Shown here: piece by piece, positions 39,663-52,373 of the stretch
Position numbering within the stretch: the first letter of the stretch is position 1
Layout: the number at the start of each line of letters is the position of its first letter
Source of the DNA: Otis tarda
Taxonomy: Eukaryota > Chordata > Aves > Otidiformes > Otididae
Length of the DNA stretch: 64,000 nucleotides
Assembly (NCBI GenBank): GCA_026413225.1
Contig: CM048591.1
Coordinates: forward strand, 36,859,803 to 36,923,802
Direction: 5' to 3'
Position numbers and translations under genes: made by a program
Notes under the pieces: generated by a model
Told to the model about the DNA's origin: nothing
The model's database searches: none
What the model saw: the letters and a program-made list of their open reading frames with translations, nothing else

Positions 39663-40449
39663 TAACAAACTATTTCAGTAAAATGAACAAATGTCACACT
39701 AAAAGGAGGTGAGAGCATATCCATACGCTGTACTTTATGCATATTAAGCAGAAAGCAAAGAGTTAAGTTAGAAACTTAAGTTGCAGTTAGTGGCAAAAAA
39801 ACCCCCCATACGCTGCAGGGAATGAAGGAAAATTGGGGTCAATTCAGAGGATAAAAGTTAGGTACTAAGGTAACTAAAAGTATACAGTTTAAATTGCCCA
39901 AACTGGACAAATGAAGGGAAGGTTAGTGATTTTAGGGACGAGGAGCCAGGGACAATTTTCTGTCATGTAGCATTCTCAGATTAAAACCAAATGTCATTCA
40001 GACATTAAGTAGTAGTTCAGCTACGCACAGTTGGGAAGCATTAAGTTATAGAGATGGTCAAAGTAAATGATCACGAATGACACATTGGACATGAAAACTC
40101 ATTCACCAGATCTCCTCACACCTCTTTGAGCTTTCTGGGGAAGTTCAAAGAAGACCACAGTCCTCTCTCACCCTTTATGTTACACAGCACTCATTGCTGA
40201 GCAAACGTAACATTTGGTTCATTAGGTTAAGTTTAAATATCACTGTGTTCCTTGCTGTTGTTTCTGGAAAAAAAAAAAAAAGACGTGTGTGGCCCAACTT
40301 TCTAGCATTTTGGGGAAAAAAAACCCAAAACAACACAAGAACTCTACAAAGAATTTATCTATTTATCTTCAGATAAAGGATCCATCCTCAGCCCTCTTCC
40401 TTTGTGCTACTCTAGCCATAGAAAGAGCCAGAAAATCCTTGTAATTGGT

Positions 40450-41070
40450 TACCTGGCATCCCCATTCAAGAGAAGAAATCCCCCAGACTGGATGATGGAT
40501 GTGGACCCAATTGGTGACAGCGATAACAGCTCTCTGATAACGCTTTTAAGAAGGTGAAAAATTTTAAAAAGTGAAGAAGCAGAAGCAAGGGCAGGGAGAG
40601 CGAGGTGTGAGCCTCTTGTTCTGGCCTCCCGCTGAGCAGCTGTCCGGGCCTGACTCGGCCTGGGCAATGGAAGAGAAGACAGGAGATGCGAAGAGAACCT
40701 GAGAGGCGTCTGCCTGCCTGTTTTGAAGAATTTCTTGTGAGAGGAACGGCTGCAGACGCCAAGGTCAGTGAAGAAGGAGGAGGAGGAGTAATGCGGTTCC
40801 TGGCCAGAATTCCCCTGCAGCCCATGGTGCAGCCCATGGTGAGGCCAGCTGTGCCCCTGCAGCCCATAGAGGCCCACAGAGGAGCAGAGATCCACCTGCA
40901 GCCCGTGGAGGACCCCACGCCGGAGCGTGTCCAGGCTGAAAAAGAAGTCAACCAGGCAGCGACACCCAACAGTTTCACTGCATCTCCAGTAGAATGGAGT
41001 TCTGCAACGAAAGACACTAACACCATCAGTGTAAAATGGGAGGCTCTCGTTAAATGTAAGTTTGGATGAG
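40450..41070 (+). repeat. G+C-rich block, probably retroelement-derived
   Basis: An unusually G+C-rich island in AT-rich surroundings. The core, 40811-40910, repeats the unit GCAGCCCATGG or GCAGCCCGTGG several times. It then reads GGAGGACCCCACGCCGGAGC, wording that I associate from memory with dispersed avian retroelement sequence. It is open for 127 codons on plus (40686-41069) and up to 186 codons on minus, as expected of G+C-rich DNA with few stops. The family is not determined, and a link to the CR1 that starts about 1 kb to the right is possible but unproven. Confidence 0.4.
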
Positions 41071-41999
41071 ATTTACGGACAACTGATTCTTACCAAAAAA
41101 AATCGTGTTTATAGGACACTCCTTTAATACTGCTCTCTTAAGTCTTCTAGGTGACAACTACCAAAAGGCATTTTTCACTAAACAAGAGCAAAGGCTACCG
41201 TCCCTTAAGGGACATCACCACTCTAGCCAGTAATAAGGTGAGAGAAGCATTTAGGAGCTGGTAAGAGACTTCAGTAAATTAATTTCAGAAATCTCGTGAT
41301 AATACAAGCAGATTATATCAGCCATAAATTAATCAAATGAGCCATTTTTTTCTCAAAGAACTACAATAAAACTGACCTATGATTCCACAGGTTGTAGAGT
41401 GAAGCTTCCTAATGGAAACAGAAGCCAAGAAAGATGAAAAGGATTTCTGATCAACCACAGTAAAACGAGCTCTTCCAGACTCCCCTGTAGTTTCATCAGA
41501 ACTCCTGTCTCTGTTTTGGTGTGCTAGTATTTTTTTTTTTGCATCCACCAGCAAAGATATCCCTTTCAATGACATTTGGTCCAGGTAGAAGAGAGAAAGA
41601 TCACTCTTGAGATATCAAAGTTCATCAAACTTGTGATGAATTCAATGACCCAAATTAGAGTACTCTATACCATGCCAAAGTGAGATTATCTTAGCATACA
41701 CAGTTTCTTTTCCAAAGTACTGAAGAAACCAACAGGAGACTAGGTCATGGAGTGAAGAAAAATCTTTGTTATCTTCTCCAGAACCAGAAGTATTTTCTGC
41801 TGCTGTAACATTGAAAATGGACTGACTGTAAGAAACCCCTACCAGAGAAATACTGTAGTTTGTTTAAGACCAGGATAACTCTCTATGAAGTCAGCTCTCC
41901 AAGATGAGGACACTTCTAGCACCCACTGAAGATGGCTGACAAAATAGTATAAGCAAGATTTTCACAAGTTCCAGGGAGAGATCCAATATTGAAAAGGCA

Positions 42000-44900
42000 T
42001 GACATACTTCATAAAATTTCGTTTGTTAGAGGATAATATAGCGGTGGAAAAGGATGGAGTTTTGAGCAACAGAGAAGAGCGAGGGGCTGCTGATACAATA
42101 GGAACCAACATAGAAACACCTGTGAAATGTCTCAAAGGAATTAGAGCATGTTCCTCTAAAAAGGAACAGTCAGTTGCCCAGCTGAAGTGCCTCTATACCA
42201 ATGCATGCAGCACGAGTAACAAACCGGAGGATCTGGAAGCCACTGTGCAGCTGGAAAGCTACTATCTAATCACTATCACTGAAACATGGTAGGATGAATC
42301 ACATGATGAGTGCTGCAGTTGATGGCTATAAACTGTTCAGAAGGGACATGGCAAGAAAGAAGGGACAGGGCAGTTGCTCTTTATGTAAAAAATGAATTGA
42401 CTGCACAGAGCCGTCTTTGAAAAACAATGATGAACAGGTTGGGAGCTTATGGGTGAAATTTAGGGGTCAAGCCAACAAAGGAAACCTCATGGCTGGTGTT
42501 TATTACAGGCCCCCCAACCAAGGGGAGTCTGTTGACGACGCATTCTTACTTTAGGAAGCATCGTGCTCGCAGCCTCTGATCCTACTGGGTGACTTCACTC
42601 ACCCTGACATCTGCTGGAAGAGCAGCACAGCAAGCTGTAAGCAGTCCATGAGACTCTTGGAACGCATTGAGGATAATTTCTTAACCCAGGTGATAGCCCA
42701 ACTAGAGGAGAACTGTTACTAAACCTGTTACTTACCAACATGGATGAGCTAATTAAAGATGTCAAGACTGGTGAGAGCCTGAGCTCCAGTGATCATACCC
42801 TGGTGGAATTCACAGTCTTGCGGTATATGGGCCAGGTGAAGAGTAGACCTCAGGACCCCGAATTGTAGGAGAGGAAACTTTCAGTTGTTTAAGGAATTAG
42901 TGGATGGGACATACTGGGAAACTGCCCTCAGGAACAAAATAGCTGAACAGAACTGGCAGCCATTTAAGGACATTTTTCTTAGAGTGCAAAAGCTCTCAAT
43001 TCTCATGTGTAAGAAATTAGGAAAGAAAGCCAGAAGAATAGCACGGCTGAGTAAGGACCTCCAAATCAAACTAAGTGTGAGATGAAAACGCACATGTAGT
43101 GGAACCAGGGACATCTATCCTGGGAAGAATATAGGGATGCTGCCTGGATGTGTAGGGAAGGGATCAGGAAAGCTAAGGTACAGTTGGAGTTGAATTTGGC
43201 AAAGGATGTAAAGAATAATAAGGGTTTCTGCAGGTACGTTGGCCAGAAAACAAAGATGAAAGAAAATATACTCCCTGTACCTCATAGATAATACAGAACT
43301 AGGAACATCTGAGAAGGCTGAGATATTCAACATTTTTTTTCCCCCAGTTTTCAATAATAATCTCTCTTCCCACATCTCAGAAGCCTCTGAGCCTCAAGGC
43401 AGTGACTAGCGGAATGAAGTCCATCCCATTGTAAGTGAAGATCAGATTCCAAACCAACTGAGGAACCTGAACGTACTTACGTCCATGGGACCCAACAAGA
43501 TGTATCCCAGGTTCCTGAGGGAATTGACTGATATAGTTGCCAAACCAGAGCCACTCTCTACCATATTTGAAAAGTCATGGCAGTCAGGCGAAGTCCCCAG
43601 TGACTGCAAAAAGGGAAACATCACATCTATTTTTAAAAAGATAAAAAGGCAGATAATGGGAACCAGTGACCAACTAGCCTCACCTCTGCGCCTGGTAAGA
43701 TCATGGAAAAGATCCTCCTGGAAGATATGTCAGTGCATATGGGAGACCGGGAGGCAATTAGAGACAGCCAGCATGGCTTCACCAAGGGCAAATCATGCCT
43801 GACTAAGCTAATGGCCTCCTACAATGGAGTTATTGCTTCAGTGGAAAAGGGAAAAGCTAAGGTATCATTTACCTAGACTTCTGTGAGGCCTTTAATACAG
43901 TCTCCCACAACATTCTTGCCACTAAATTGGAAAGATATGAGTTTGATAGATGGACTGTTAGATGGATAAATAATTGGCTGGAGAGCCACATCTAAAGAGT
44001 TGTAGTCAGTGGCTCATGTCCAAGAGGAAATCAGTAATGAATGGTGTACCTCAAGGGTTCATACCAGGACCAATAGTATCTACATCAATGACACAGACAG
44101 CAGGATTGAGTGCACCCTCAGCAAGTTCGCCAATGAAACCAAGCTGAATTGTGCAGTAGGTTCCTCTTGAGGGAAGGAATGCCATCCAGAGGGACCTTGA
44201 CAGGCATTGAGGAATGGGCCCATGAGAACCTCATGAGGTTCAACAAGGCCAAGTGCAAGGTCCTGCACAAGGGTCAGGGAAATCCTCAATATCAATACAA
44301 ACTGGTAAATTACTTGATTGAGAGCAGGCCTGTGGAGTAAGACTTTGGGATACTGGTACACAAAAACCTGGACATGGGTCGGCAATGTGTGCTTGCAGCC
44401 CAGAAAGCCAACTGCATCCCAGGCTACATAAAAAGCAGCATGGCCAACAGGTCAAGGGAGGTGATTCTCCTTCTCTACTCTGCTCTTGTGAAACCCCACC
44501 TGGAGTACTGTGTCCAGCTTTCGGGTGCCCACTACAAGACAGATATGAACCTGCTCAAGCAGGTCCAGAGGAGGCTCATGAAAATGGTCAGAGGGCTGGA
44601 ACACCTCTCCTGTGAAGACAGGCTGAGTTTGGGTTGTTTATCCTAGAGAAGACAAGGCTAAAAGGGAGACCTTATTGTGGCCTTTCAATAGATAAATGGG
44701 GCTTATATGAAAGATGGAGGGACTTTTTACCAGGGCCTGTTGTGATAGGACAAAGGGCAATGTTTTTGAACTGAAAGAGAGTAGATTTATATTGGACAGA
44801 AGGAAGAAAATTTTTTTACTATGAGGGTGGTGAAGCACTTGAACAGGTTGCCTAAAGAAGTTGTGGATGTTGCACCACTGGAAATGTTCAAGGTCAGGTT

Positions 44901-45011
44901 GGACAGGGCTTTGAGTGACCTGATCTCATGTAAGATGTCCCTGCCTGTGGGGTTGGAATAGATAATCTTTAGAGGTCCCTTCCAACTCAAACCAATCTAT
45001 GATTCTATGAT
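42000..45011 (+). mobile_element. Long CR1 LINE with inactivated ORF2
   Basis: A nearly ORF2-length CR1 copy. The endonuclease start codes VAQLKCLYTNACS near 42170-42210. The endonuclease GDF motif is at 42588-42596 and an intact SDH at 42788-42796. The reverse transcriptase shows YLDF at 43870-43881, and at 44126-44137 FANE where active elements have FADD. The C-terminal part (ASRSREV-like and VQRRLMKMVRGLEHL) follows, then the 3'UTR and the tail ATCTATGATTCTATGA at 45011. There is a TAG at 42290-42292 in a conserved Trp position plus several frameshifts, so no full protein is made. The 5' limit is uncertain and ORF1 is not recognised. It lies 1.9 kb beyond the inferred end of the MLLT3 3'UTR, in opposite orientation. 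Confidence 0.95.
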
Positions 45012-46921
45012 ACAGTATGTGCATTAATAATTATATAAGAAGACACATTATCATTAATATAAAATCCACAGCCAATCAAGTACACTTGGACTTTAAGGCA
45101 GTATATCTAAATTGTTGAAAAGTCTTCTTTAAAATTGTTTAGATTTACTGTCAATAGAGAACTGCACTAGCTTTGGTTCTTGGAGAAAAACTCCTTACCC
45201 AGGAAGAGAAAAAAAAACCCTGTTCTTAACAGTGACATAAGGTGTGCCTGGATGCTCAAAGCAACATTTAGTTTACTTGGACACTCAGTGCAGGAGAAAG
45301 GCTCAATACCAAGAGCTTCCCAAAGCGTCTGGCAAAAGTCCAATGGGACTTGCATGGAGAAACCATGGAGTCAGACCAGATGAATTCTCGAGGTCCCTTC
45401 CAATGTCAACAATTTTGTGAAACAGAATCAATCCTTCTTTCCTTGCTTCAACTCCTTTTGAAGAAACAGTAGATCCAGTGTTGATTTAGGCCATCAAAGG
45501 TTCAGCAGATGTCTAATGCATCACATTGTCAAGCGAAGAGCTTGAGTCTTGATGTTTTGTTAACTATTTTAAGAATGTGAACCAGGAAGGAAGGAAGACA
45601 TTGCACAGATGGAGACAGAAAGACTATTTCTCAAAAAAAAAAAAAAAAAAAAAAAAAAAGGAAAAGAAAAGAAAAGCAGAACATTAAAGGATAAAGAAAA
45701 TTTACCTGAGCAACCAACATCATGGCTAATCTTGAACATAATTCAACTCAAAGCAAGGCACTGCAGAATTCTGTGCCATAGCTGCAAGACAGTAGCAAAT
45801 ACCTATTCTAGCAATCCACTCCTGATACCTGTGATAATGCAAAGAGAAAGCGCTGTTCAGCACACAAAAATCCCAGACACTCATAATAATTAATTTTTTT
45901 GTGCAGCTGTCCAAGGGAGCTCAGGCAAGAGACAGTCACAAACTACAAACTAAGTGAGTACCTTACTTACTTCACTTGCTACACAGGCTGAGACAGTGTT
46001 ATTCACACATTTCTATAATAATAATAATAATAAAAATAAGACTGCTAGGCTGCCCTGCTTGCAGTGGTCCAACAGACCATCAAGTGCTCCATCAAGCCAC
46101 ATCCCAATCTTAGATGCGTACACTTTAACAGAAGCTTCATCTTAAGTGATCCTTTTATTACACACTGGGCTAACAAGAAGTTACACTAATGAAAGTGGTA
46201 TTAACTTATTCCCACACGAGAGAATTTTTGAGGGAAAACATTTCAGAGGCTTGTATCTGTTGGACAGAAGTACAAAACAAAAATAGTAATTTTAAAAAAG
46301 TCACTACCACATTCCACTTCCATCTTCTCATACTCTGCCCCAAAAAAGTAACAACCACACCAGAATAAACCTACCACAAACCTAACCAGGTCCCTAGCAA
46401 GCATGAAACTTCTGAGCAGGGACTAACATAGCTGTAAAAAAGAATTCAAATATTTAGATGAATGGGCAAAGTGAAAACTTAGCTGCTTATGAAAGCTGAA
46501 AGAAAACTGTTTTATCTTGGATAGCCTGGGTGGTTCTGGGTGGCTGAGCCTATCCTGAATGACTCCTCTGCACTGCTTAAAAACTAAGCCCTCCTGCGGC
46601 ATTTTGCACTGTTTTCTAGACCACCCACTCAGATGTGGATACACAAACCACATGTGCTAGGAATGTCTGCCGGCACTGACGGCAATATCAGCATTACGAC
46701 CTTATTACTTGCACAGCCAGGCTTTTAATACAACTTATTTGTTTTATCATTTCAATACCTTTGATTCCTTAATGGTTTGTGTGTAGTCTCTCTACTGGCC
46801 ATTACATGCCTAAGGATTTGAAAGGGGAATATAACTGTTGGAAAAAATGCACCATTATCAGAGTGAATATATTTTTAGCTGATTTTTCTTCCCCTTCTTT
46901 TCCTCCCCTAAAGAGATCGGC
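45012..46921. other. Spacer between CR1 and the MLLT3 3' end
   Basis: A probable ancient CR1 3' end (plus) lies at 45367-45425, reading GTCAGACCAGATGAATTCTC and GGTCCCTTCCAA with a worn tail. An A27 run followed by (GAAAA)n lies at 45633-45676, and a short (ATA)n at 46014-46036. No gene is visible. Confidence 0.6.
45633..45676. repeat. A27 run followed by (GAAAA)n
   Basis: An uninterrupted run of 27 A residues followed by GAAAA units. It may be the tail of a retroposed sequence or a simple microsatellite; no element body is recognisable to its left. Confidence 0.9.
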
Positions 46922-46927
46922 TTTATT
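46922..46927 (-). promoter_or_regulatory. MLLT3: Candidate distal poly(A) signal of MLLT3
   Basis: AATAAA on the minus strand, about 5.05 kb downstream of the MLLT3 stop codon. The human MLLT3 3'UTR is, from memory, of similar multi-kilobase length, which is why I favour this site. Other AATAAA copies on the same strand at 49298-49303, 49172-49177, 50804-50809 and 51222-51227 are alternatives. Confidence 0.3.
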
Positions 46928-49900
46928 TCTAGGTCTTACTACAAAGATGTAACTGACAGCTTCACAAACCTACTATTTCCTAAACATGACCCGGACCATG
47001 AATTCTGTCCCCTTGTGAGCAATGACAAAAGGTAGTAATTTAGTCTTCACTGTGATGAGAATGGAAAAGTTTACTAATGGAAATTGCAGCTTTATAGCAT
47101 CAGTTCTCTGAAGGACAATGCATGACCCATTTGATGTAATATTCAGGAAAGGGTTACTTCCAGTCAGAATTATAGAGAATGATGATGAAAATATATCTTC
47201 TGCTATATTTACAGACCTACATTTGACTTTGCTCAAATATACAGAATGGAAAAATTAAAAGTAAATGAAGAATGAAAAATACCAGATTATCACTTTAGAG
47301 TGGAGTCATTCTGGCTGAGGTAAAACATACAACACAAATAAGATGCAATATTCAAACAAATGTTAAACAGACATTAACATCTCAGATGGTAGGACAGCTT
47401 AGATTTTTTGTGTGATGCTGCAATACATCTCCCTCATCAATTCAGCAACAACATAATTATTACAGCAGTGAACCAAAGAAGCTGCCACTCTGCAAGCTGT
47501 CACCCCATCTTACAGCAGACAACTGCTGACCAGCAAACTGTATTCTCTACTTTAATGTAAAGAACCGCAGCCAGCTATTAAGGGATCTCATCTTTACTTT
47601 TTTTTTTTTTTTAATAATTTTTTTTCAAGTTCCCCTCCCCAAAGGGTATTGTTCTTTCTGTAGTAATACTTCTCTTTCCTGTCTAGTCACAGTGGCATTT
47701 CTTGCTGCTCAAGTAAACGCAAGGCCCTTATGTGACTGTGCTTTGATGTTAATTTATCTGCTCGCTCACAGAACCAGCCTTGTAAATGTCACTGGTTTAG
47801 CCATATTATGCACTGATTAACTCCCAAGCACACACAAAAGCACTGCAGATATACGAGTTTTAGTCCTCATCATCTGTTCGTAAGCCTTTTATGTCCAGCA
47901 GTAAAGCTTCTTAGTACAGTATGCAGAATAGCTTCCTGGTGTACACTACATTCTACTGTATACTGCTCAACAATTAAGAAAACTATTCAAGCTCATAAAA
48001 ACACTTGTTAAACTTAGGAACATGTTTTGCCCCCCATTATTTTTGTGGTTCCTGCTAGCTCCTGCTATGTCCAAAAGTCTGATAAAATTTTTACCGTAAG
48101 TCTCCATTTCAGAGCATTGCGCTTACAACAAACTGTGCAACTCAGTGGACTAACGAGCAAACACAAAAATAACAAGTCCCTCTATAGATGGAAACAAGTT
48201 TGCTAAAAGATACATTGCTGTTAAACTGCAGGAGATATGAATCATTTCTTTGTACAAACAAAGATGGTATGAAGGAAATCAAACATCCCACCTTCAGAGC
48301 AGTGTCTGGAGTAAGGTAATGCATACAACAACTGAACCGGGCAGTTTTCTCTTCAGACCATTCTATAGCTTTACCATTCATTTTGCAACTTCAGTGACAG
48401 GGCTTGAAACTACAGGTCATTCAAGAGACCCCAAAGCACTAGTATAGCTTCTAAGAAAACAAGATGATACTTACCCAAAGTAAGGACCAAAGACCCAAAG
48501 CAGATTGTGTACATACTTTATCTCACTGTGGCAATGGGAAAGAAGGACAATGGGTTAGGCAAAACCCAAGAAATTGAGATTTCCTTTTCCCAGATTAAAA
48601 GAAACTTTAACAGAAATATACTGGGCTCTCCAAACGCAGTGTACTGTGTGCACTCTACTTCTGAAACTGAAAGCACAGACTTAACTCAAACACACTGAAC
48701 CAATGAAAAGAAGAGAGAGAGAAATGATCAACCATTTCTTACTATCCAAAGGCTGAAGACTCAATATGGGTTTTGTTTTGCCTTGGAACACTCTCCTCGC
48801 TTAAGTGTATGCTCCTTTCTCCTTTCTTGCTTTTTCTCTATAGCATAGACTAACATGGCTTTCAAATCTAGATAATACTGAAATTTTTGTAAAGTTTCTC
48901 GGTGGATTCAAACTTCTAAAAAGATACTAAAACTTGTCTACCCAACTGGACATCCACTTTCTGAGGTGGAAAGTTAGTTGCGAGACAAAAACTGTCCTTA
49001 TTATTGGATAAAACTACTGTTCTAGTAACAGTGACTCCCTTATCCTGAAAGTTATTTTCAGATATTTGGAACTTACTGCTAACCTCTGTCCAGTCACCTC
49101 AGTGAATTAATCCAAATTCTCAAATATAACTTTGTATTAAACAGCTCAATGTTAAGTAAAACTCCAAAACATTTATTGCCCAAACATTTGAACCCATCTC
49201 AAAGATCAATGCTTATATACGTTAAAGACTTGGAAGGGTCTTTTTTTTTTTTTCCTTTAAGAGAAAGATGAATGTCTGAAATTAAGTGAAAAATGATTTA
49301 TTTTGTTTCTGCATACAAAATCAGATGAAAATAGCTTTTTTTTTTTAATTTAGATCAACACCTAGTAACTCCATCAGAATTTTGTGAAAATGTCAACACA
49401 CACACACAAACTGCAGTCTATTTTCTTCCCTCTCCGATTGAATTAGAAAATGAAAGAGTTTAAGGATGATTCACAATTTTCATGAAAGTCAGCACTAACT
49501 TGACACTTGAACTGCTGTCATCTCCCTTTTATGTCTATTCTCCTCTTCATTGTTTTCTTCCATCCTGTTCTCAGTGTATAAGAAAGCTTATCTGGTGTTT
49601 TAAGGGTAAAATGATTCATTTCACCATTTCTAACAAAAGACTGCAGTAGTCATACTAGAGGTATGATGAGATTCTTCCCCTTCTGAAACTCAATGAGTTA
49701 CCACAAAACTTAGTTAGAAAAGTCAAAATGGACAAAATTCCATATGTATCTGGTATAACTAAAAGATAGGAAGTTGAACACACGCCAGTAGAACAAATGT
49801 TTTTAAGGTTGCTTTTAGATTTCCAAACATTTTCATATAAAATAATCAATAAAAATTGAAGTTTATCCCCTTCACGTGCACTCCTTTCTCCTCCCCGCCA

Positions 49901-50710
49901 CCACCTGCCTTATGTCAAAAGTAACTTTAAAATTACACTCCCACTCCTCCTTGCCCCTCCCCAATTGCACATTAAGACATGGACTTAAAAGAACATAATG
50001 CTTCAAGTATGCTTCATGCCAATCGTCAATAAGAGTCATAACATTACTGAAAAAGTACACTTATTCTTGGGAAGCCTGAGGAGGACTTCCTGCAGAGTGT
50101 GGTCAAACAACATTTTAAATAAGAAAAAAGCTCCCCAATCCAGTCCGCATCCCGCCCTCTCAAAAAGAGTAAAGTGTAAAATTTTCTTTGGACTTAAAGA
50201 AACAGTATTAAGATTTACCATCTGAATAAGAAATAACCCCAATAGGAATCTCGTTTTACAGTGCTGCACGAAACGTGCACATGAAACAGTCATACAGATA
50301 CTACCATTCAGCTCTACACATACAGACTACACCTGGCATATAAGCATACACATGACATACTGGCCCGTCCAGAAAAAAAAAAGATACATTTTTTAAAGGC
50401 TGGTAAACCTGAAAAAACCTTTGCATCCAGAAGTATTTTTAAAATTCTTTTCACTTTTCATTGAGGAATCTGAACTTCTAATAGAAGGGTGATGATTTGA
50501 TCAGGACACCATCAGCGATATGAGAGGATGGTGCTTTGCTGTGAAACCCAGTACACATCCTCTCATTTGATCATGCATAAAAAAAAATGATCCTGATTTT
50601 AAGGAATAACGTATGGTACAAAAGAATACTCATTTTTACAGACAAGAAATCCTTCTGGAAACACAAGCAGGTTATTGAACAGATAACAAAATCTGGTAAG
50701 TGTGAAAAGC

Positions 50711-50800
50711 ATATATACATACATGTGTGTGTATATACATATATATACAGGTGCATGTATATGTATATATACACACACATATATACAATATATCATATAT
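50711..50800 (-). repeat. TA/TG/CA microsatellite with hairpin potential
   Basis: Alternating TA, TG and CA dinucleotides. The left arm (about 50724-50748, GTGTGTGTATATACATATAT) is nearly the reverse complement of the right arm (about 50755-50781, ending GTATATATACACACACA). A transcript crossing it could fold into an imperfect stem of some 20 pairs around a short loop. It lies within the inferred MLLT3 3'UTR. Confidence 0.9.
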
Positions 50801-51221
50801 GTGTTTATTCCAACATGTAACTGTTAAGAACTTTTTTTTTCCTTTTCAAATAAAAGAGTTTAATTTAGCAGTTGTAAAAAAACCAACAAAACCAGAAACA
50901 AAATCCCCAAGCTAAACAGACTATATACTATATGAACAAACAAAAATGTTATGCAAATAGTTTTACGGTAAAAGTAAGTCACACAGTGGCAGCAGAGGAG
51001 TGTTGAAACTCATAGTAATAAATAGCTCCAAATTAAGAATTTTCTACAACAGTTCCATAGAAGACAGGACCAGTATTTCTTCTTTTATGATGATCCTGCT
51101 GAACACCTTCACTCATATATATTTAATTTAATAACATTAAAACAGACACAAGAATGTAGACTGCAAAAGATGCTTGATTTAGGACAGTATACATAACATT
51201 TTTTGTTAAAAGTCCTACTGG

Positions 51222-51227
51222 TTTATT
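51222..51227 (-). promoter_or_regulatory. MLLT3: Candidate proximal poly(A) signal of MLLT3
   Basis: AATAAA on the minus strand, about 745 bases downstream of the MLLT3 stop codon. If used, it would give a short-UTR isoform lacking the hairpin microsatellite. Confidence 0.3.
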
Positions 51228-51969
51228 CACTAAGGCTAGAGAGCAAGTCGTATGATCCTATTTGGTGCATTTTCTACCATGGTAAAGATCAACGAATGGA
51301 CAGAGCCAAGGACCTGCGGTCCAACCTACTGTGGTCCAGCCCACTGTGGCAGATGGGAAACAAATTATAGGACCACTGTTTGGTCCCCTACTTTGTATTT
51401 TGTTTCATGGAACTGCAGAAGTGGAAACGAGACTGTAGTGTTTTAAGTGACTAGAGAAAGATAGCAAGAAGTGGCATTTTAATATGAATAACGTTACTAG
51501 GCTTGCGATAGTACGGCATCAAAAGAGCACACATGGGACCCCACTACTTGCAACATCTGATAGTGTCATTCAATGACTCATTGACTTTAGAATACATGTA
51601 TGCAGTAATAAATAGATCAGTTATGTAATAAGGCAGTGTGTTGAACATGCATTCATCTTGTGGGCTGGAACACCACAGAGAGAGATACATGATACCATAC
51701 ACATTCATTAAGACCAAGTATTTTTGTTTGCTTTTGTGTGTTTGTTTTTCAAGGCTATCCAGGCAAACTCTTCCAGAGTATTTTCTTCTTGAGAAGAGTA
51801 GTCCTCTGAGTCTTGTCACTTTTCCTCTCCCTTGTTAAGAGATGATGACTGGCTTTAAGGAAAAATAAAGCTGAAGAGGGTTGTTTTGTTTTTTTCCCCC
51901 CATTTTGGTTGCATCGTTCTGAATGTTTCATTTAAAGAACCGTTTCTGATGCAGCCGGATGCCAAATCC

Positions 51970-52101
51970 TCAAGAGGTTCCAGATGTTTCCAGATAACTC
52001 TGTAGTTTACGGACTGTGGTTTTGTCCAGTGAGCAAAGATCAAAGTCAAAGGTTGTATTTGTGATATGAAAGTGTCCAGTTTCTTCTATAAGATTTACTA
52101 T
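51970..52101 (-). CDS. MLLT3: MLLT3 (AF9) last coding exon, end of AHD
   Basis: Forty-three codons and the TGA stop (51970-51972). The acceptor is CTTTCCTTTCAG, and the first codon is complete (phase 0). The translation starts [11 protein letters not shown] and includes [15 protein letters not shown], ending LETSGTS, which I recognise as the C-terminus of AF9 rather than its paralogue ENL (MLLT1). It is the second half of the ANC1-homology domain. In the family this domain is unstructured alone and folds on binding AF4-family scaffolds, DOT1L, BCOR or CBX8, linking AF9 to the super elongation complex or to H3K79 methylation. It acts in the nucleus. No coding damage is visible. Confidence 0.97.
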   Translation of the reverse strand: MVNLIEETGHFHITNTTFDFDLCSLDKTTVRKLQSYLETSGTS

Positions 52102-52373
52102 CTGAAAGGAAAGAAAAGATGCAGTTGAAACTTTCACCAGTTTCGCATACCCACTGAATGTATTAACATTCCACTAAGTATGACATGAAAGGCATAAAAC
52201 AAGCCGAACTGCTCCAATACTTTTTGGTTGTTTATTTTTTGTTGTTGTTTGGTTGGTTTTCAATAATAATCAACCATAATGCCAGTCTACCCATTGTCTA
52301 CTCCAGCAACCATTCCCATTGAGAATACATTTTTCAAATGTTAAAAGAAAATCCGTATTTTCTAAGTCAGTTT

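Larger units (their letters stand above)
46928..51969 (-). other. MLLT3: Probable MLLT3 3'UTR
   Basis: Sequence following the MLLT3 stop codon on the minus strand. It has no recognisable CR1 or LTR insertion, unlike the DNA further left, which fits a transcribed and constrained 3'UTR. It contains several AATAAA sites, a (CA)n run near 49396-49408 and a TA/TG hairpin microsatellite at 50711-50800. The true end cannot be seen from sequence alone; the nearest AATAAA would give a UTR of only about 750 bases and the farthest one about 5 kb. Confidence 0.5.

Noticed and set aside
40466-41026. 186-codon minus frame, the longest in the window
   Set aside because: Lies in a G+C-rich, internally repetitive block that is open on both strands; better explained as repeat-derived.
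44240-44455. Minus-strand frames across 44.0-44.9 kb
   Set aside because: All are antisense shadows of the plus-strand CR1 ORF2.
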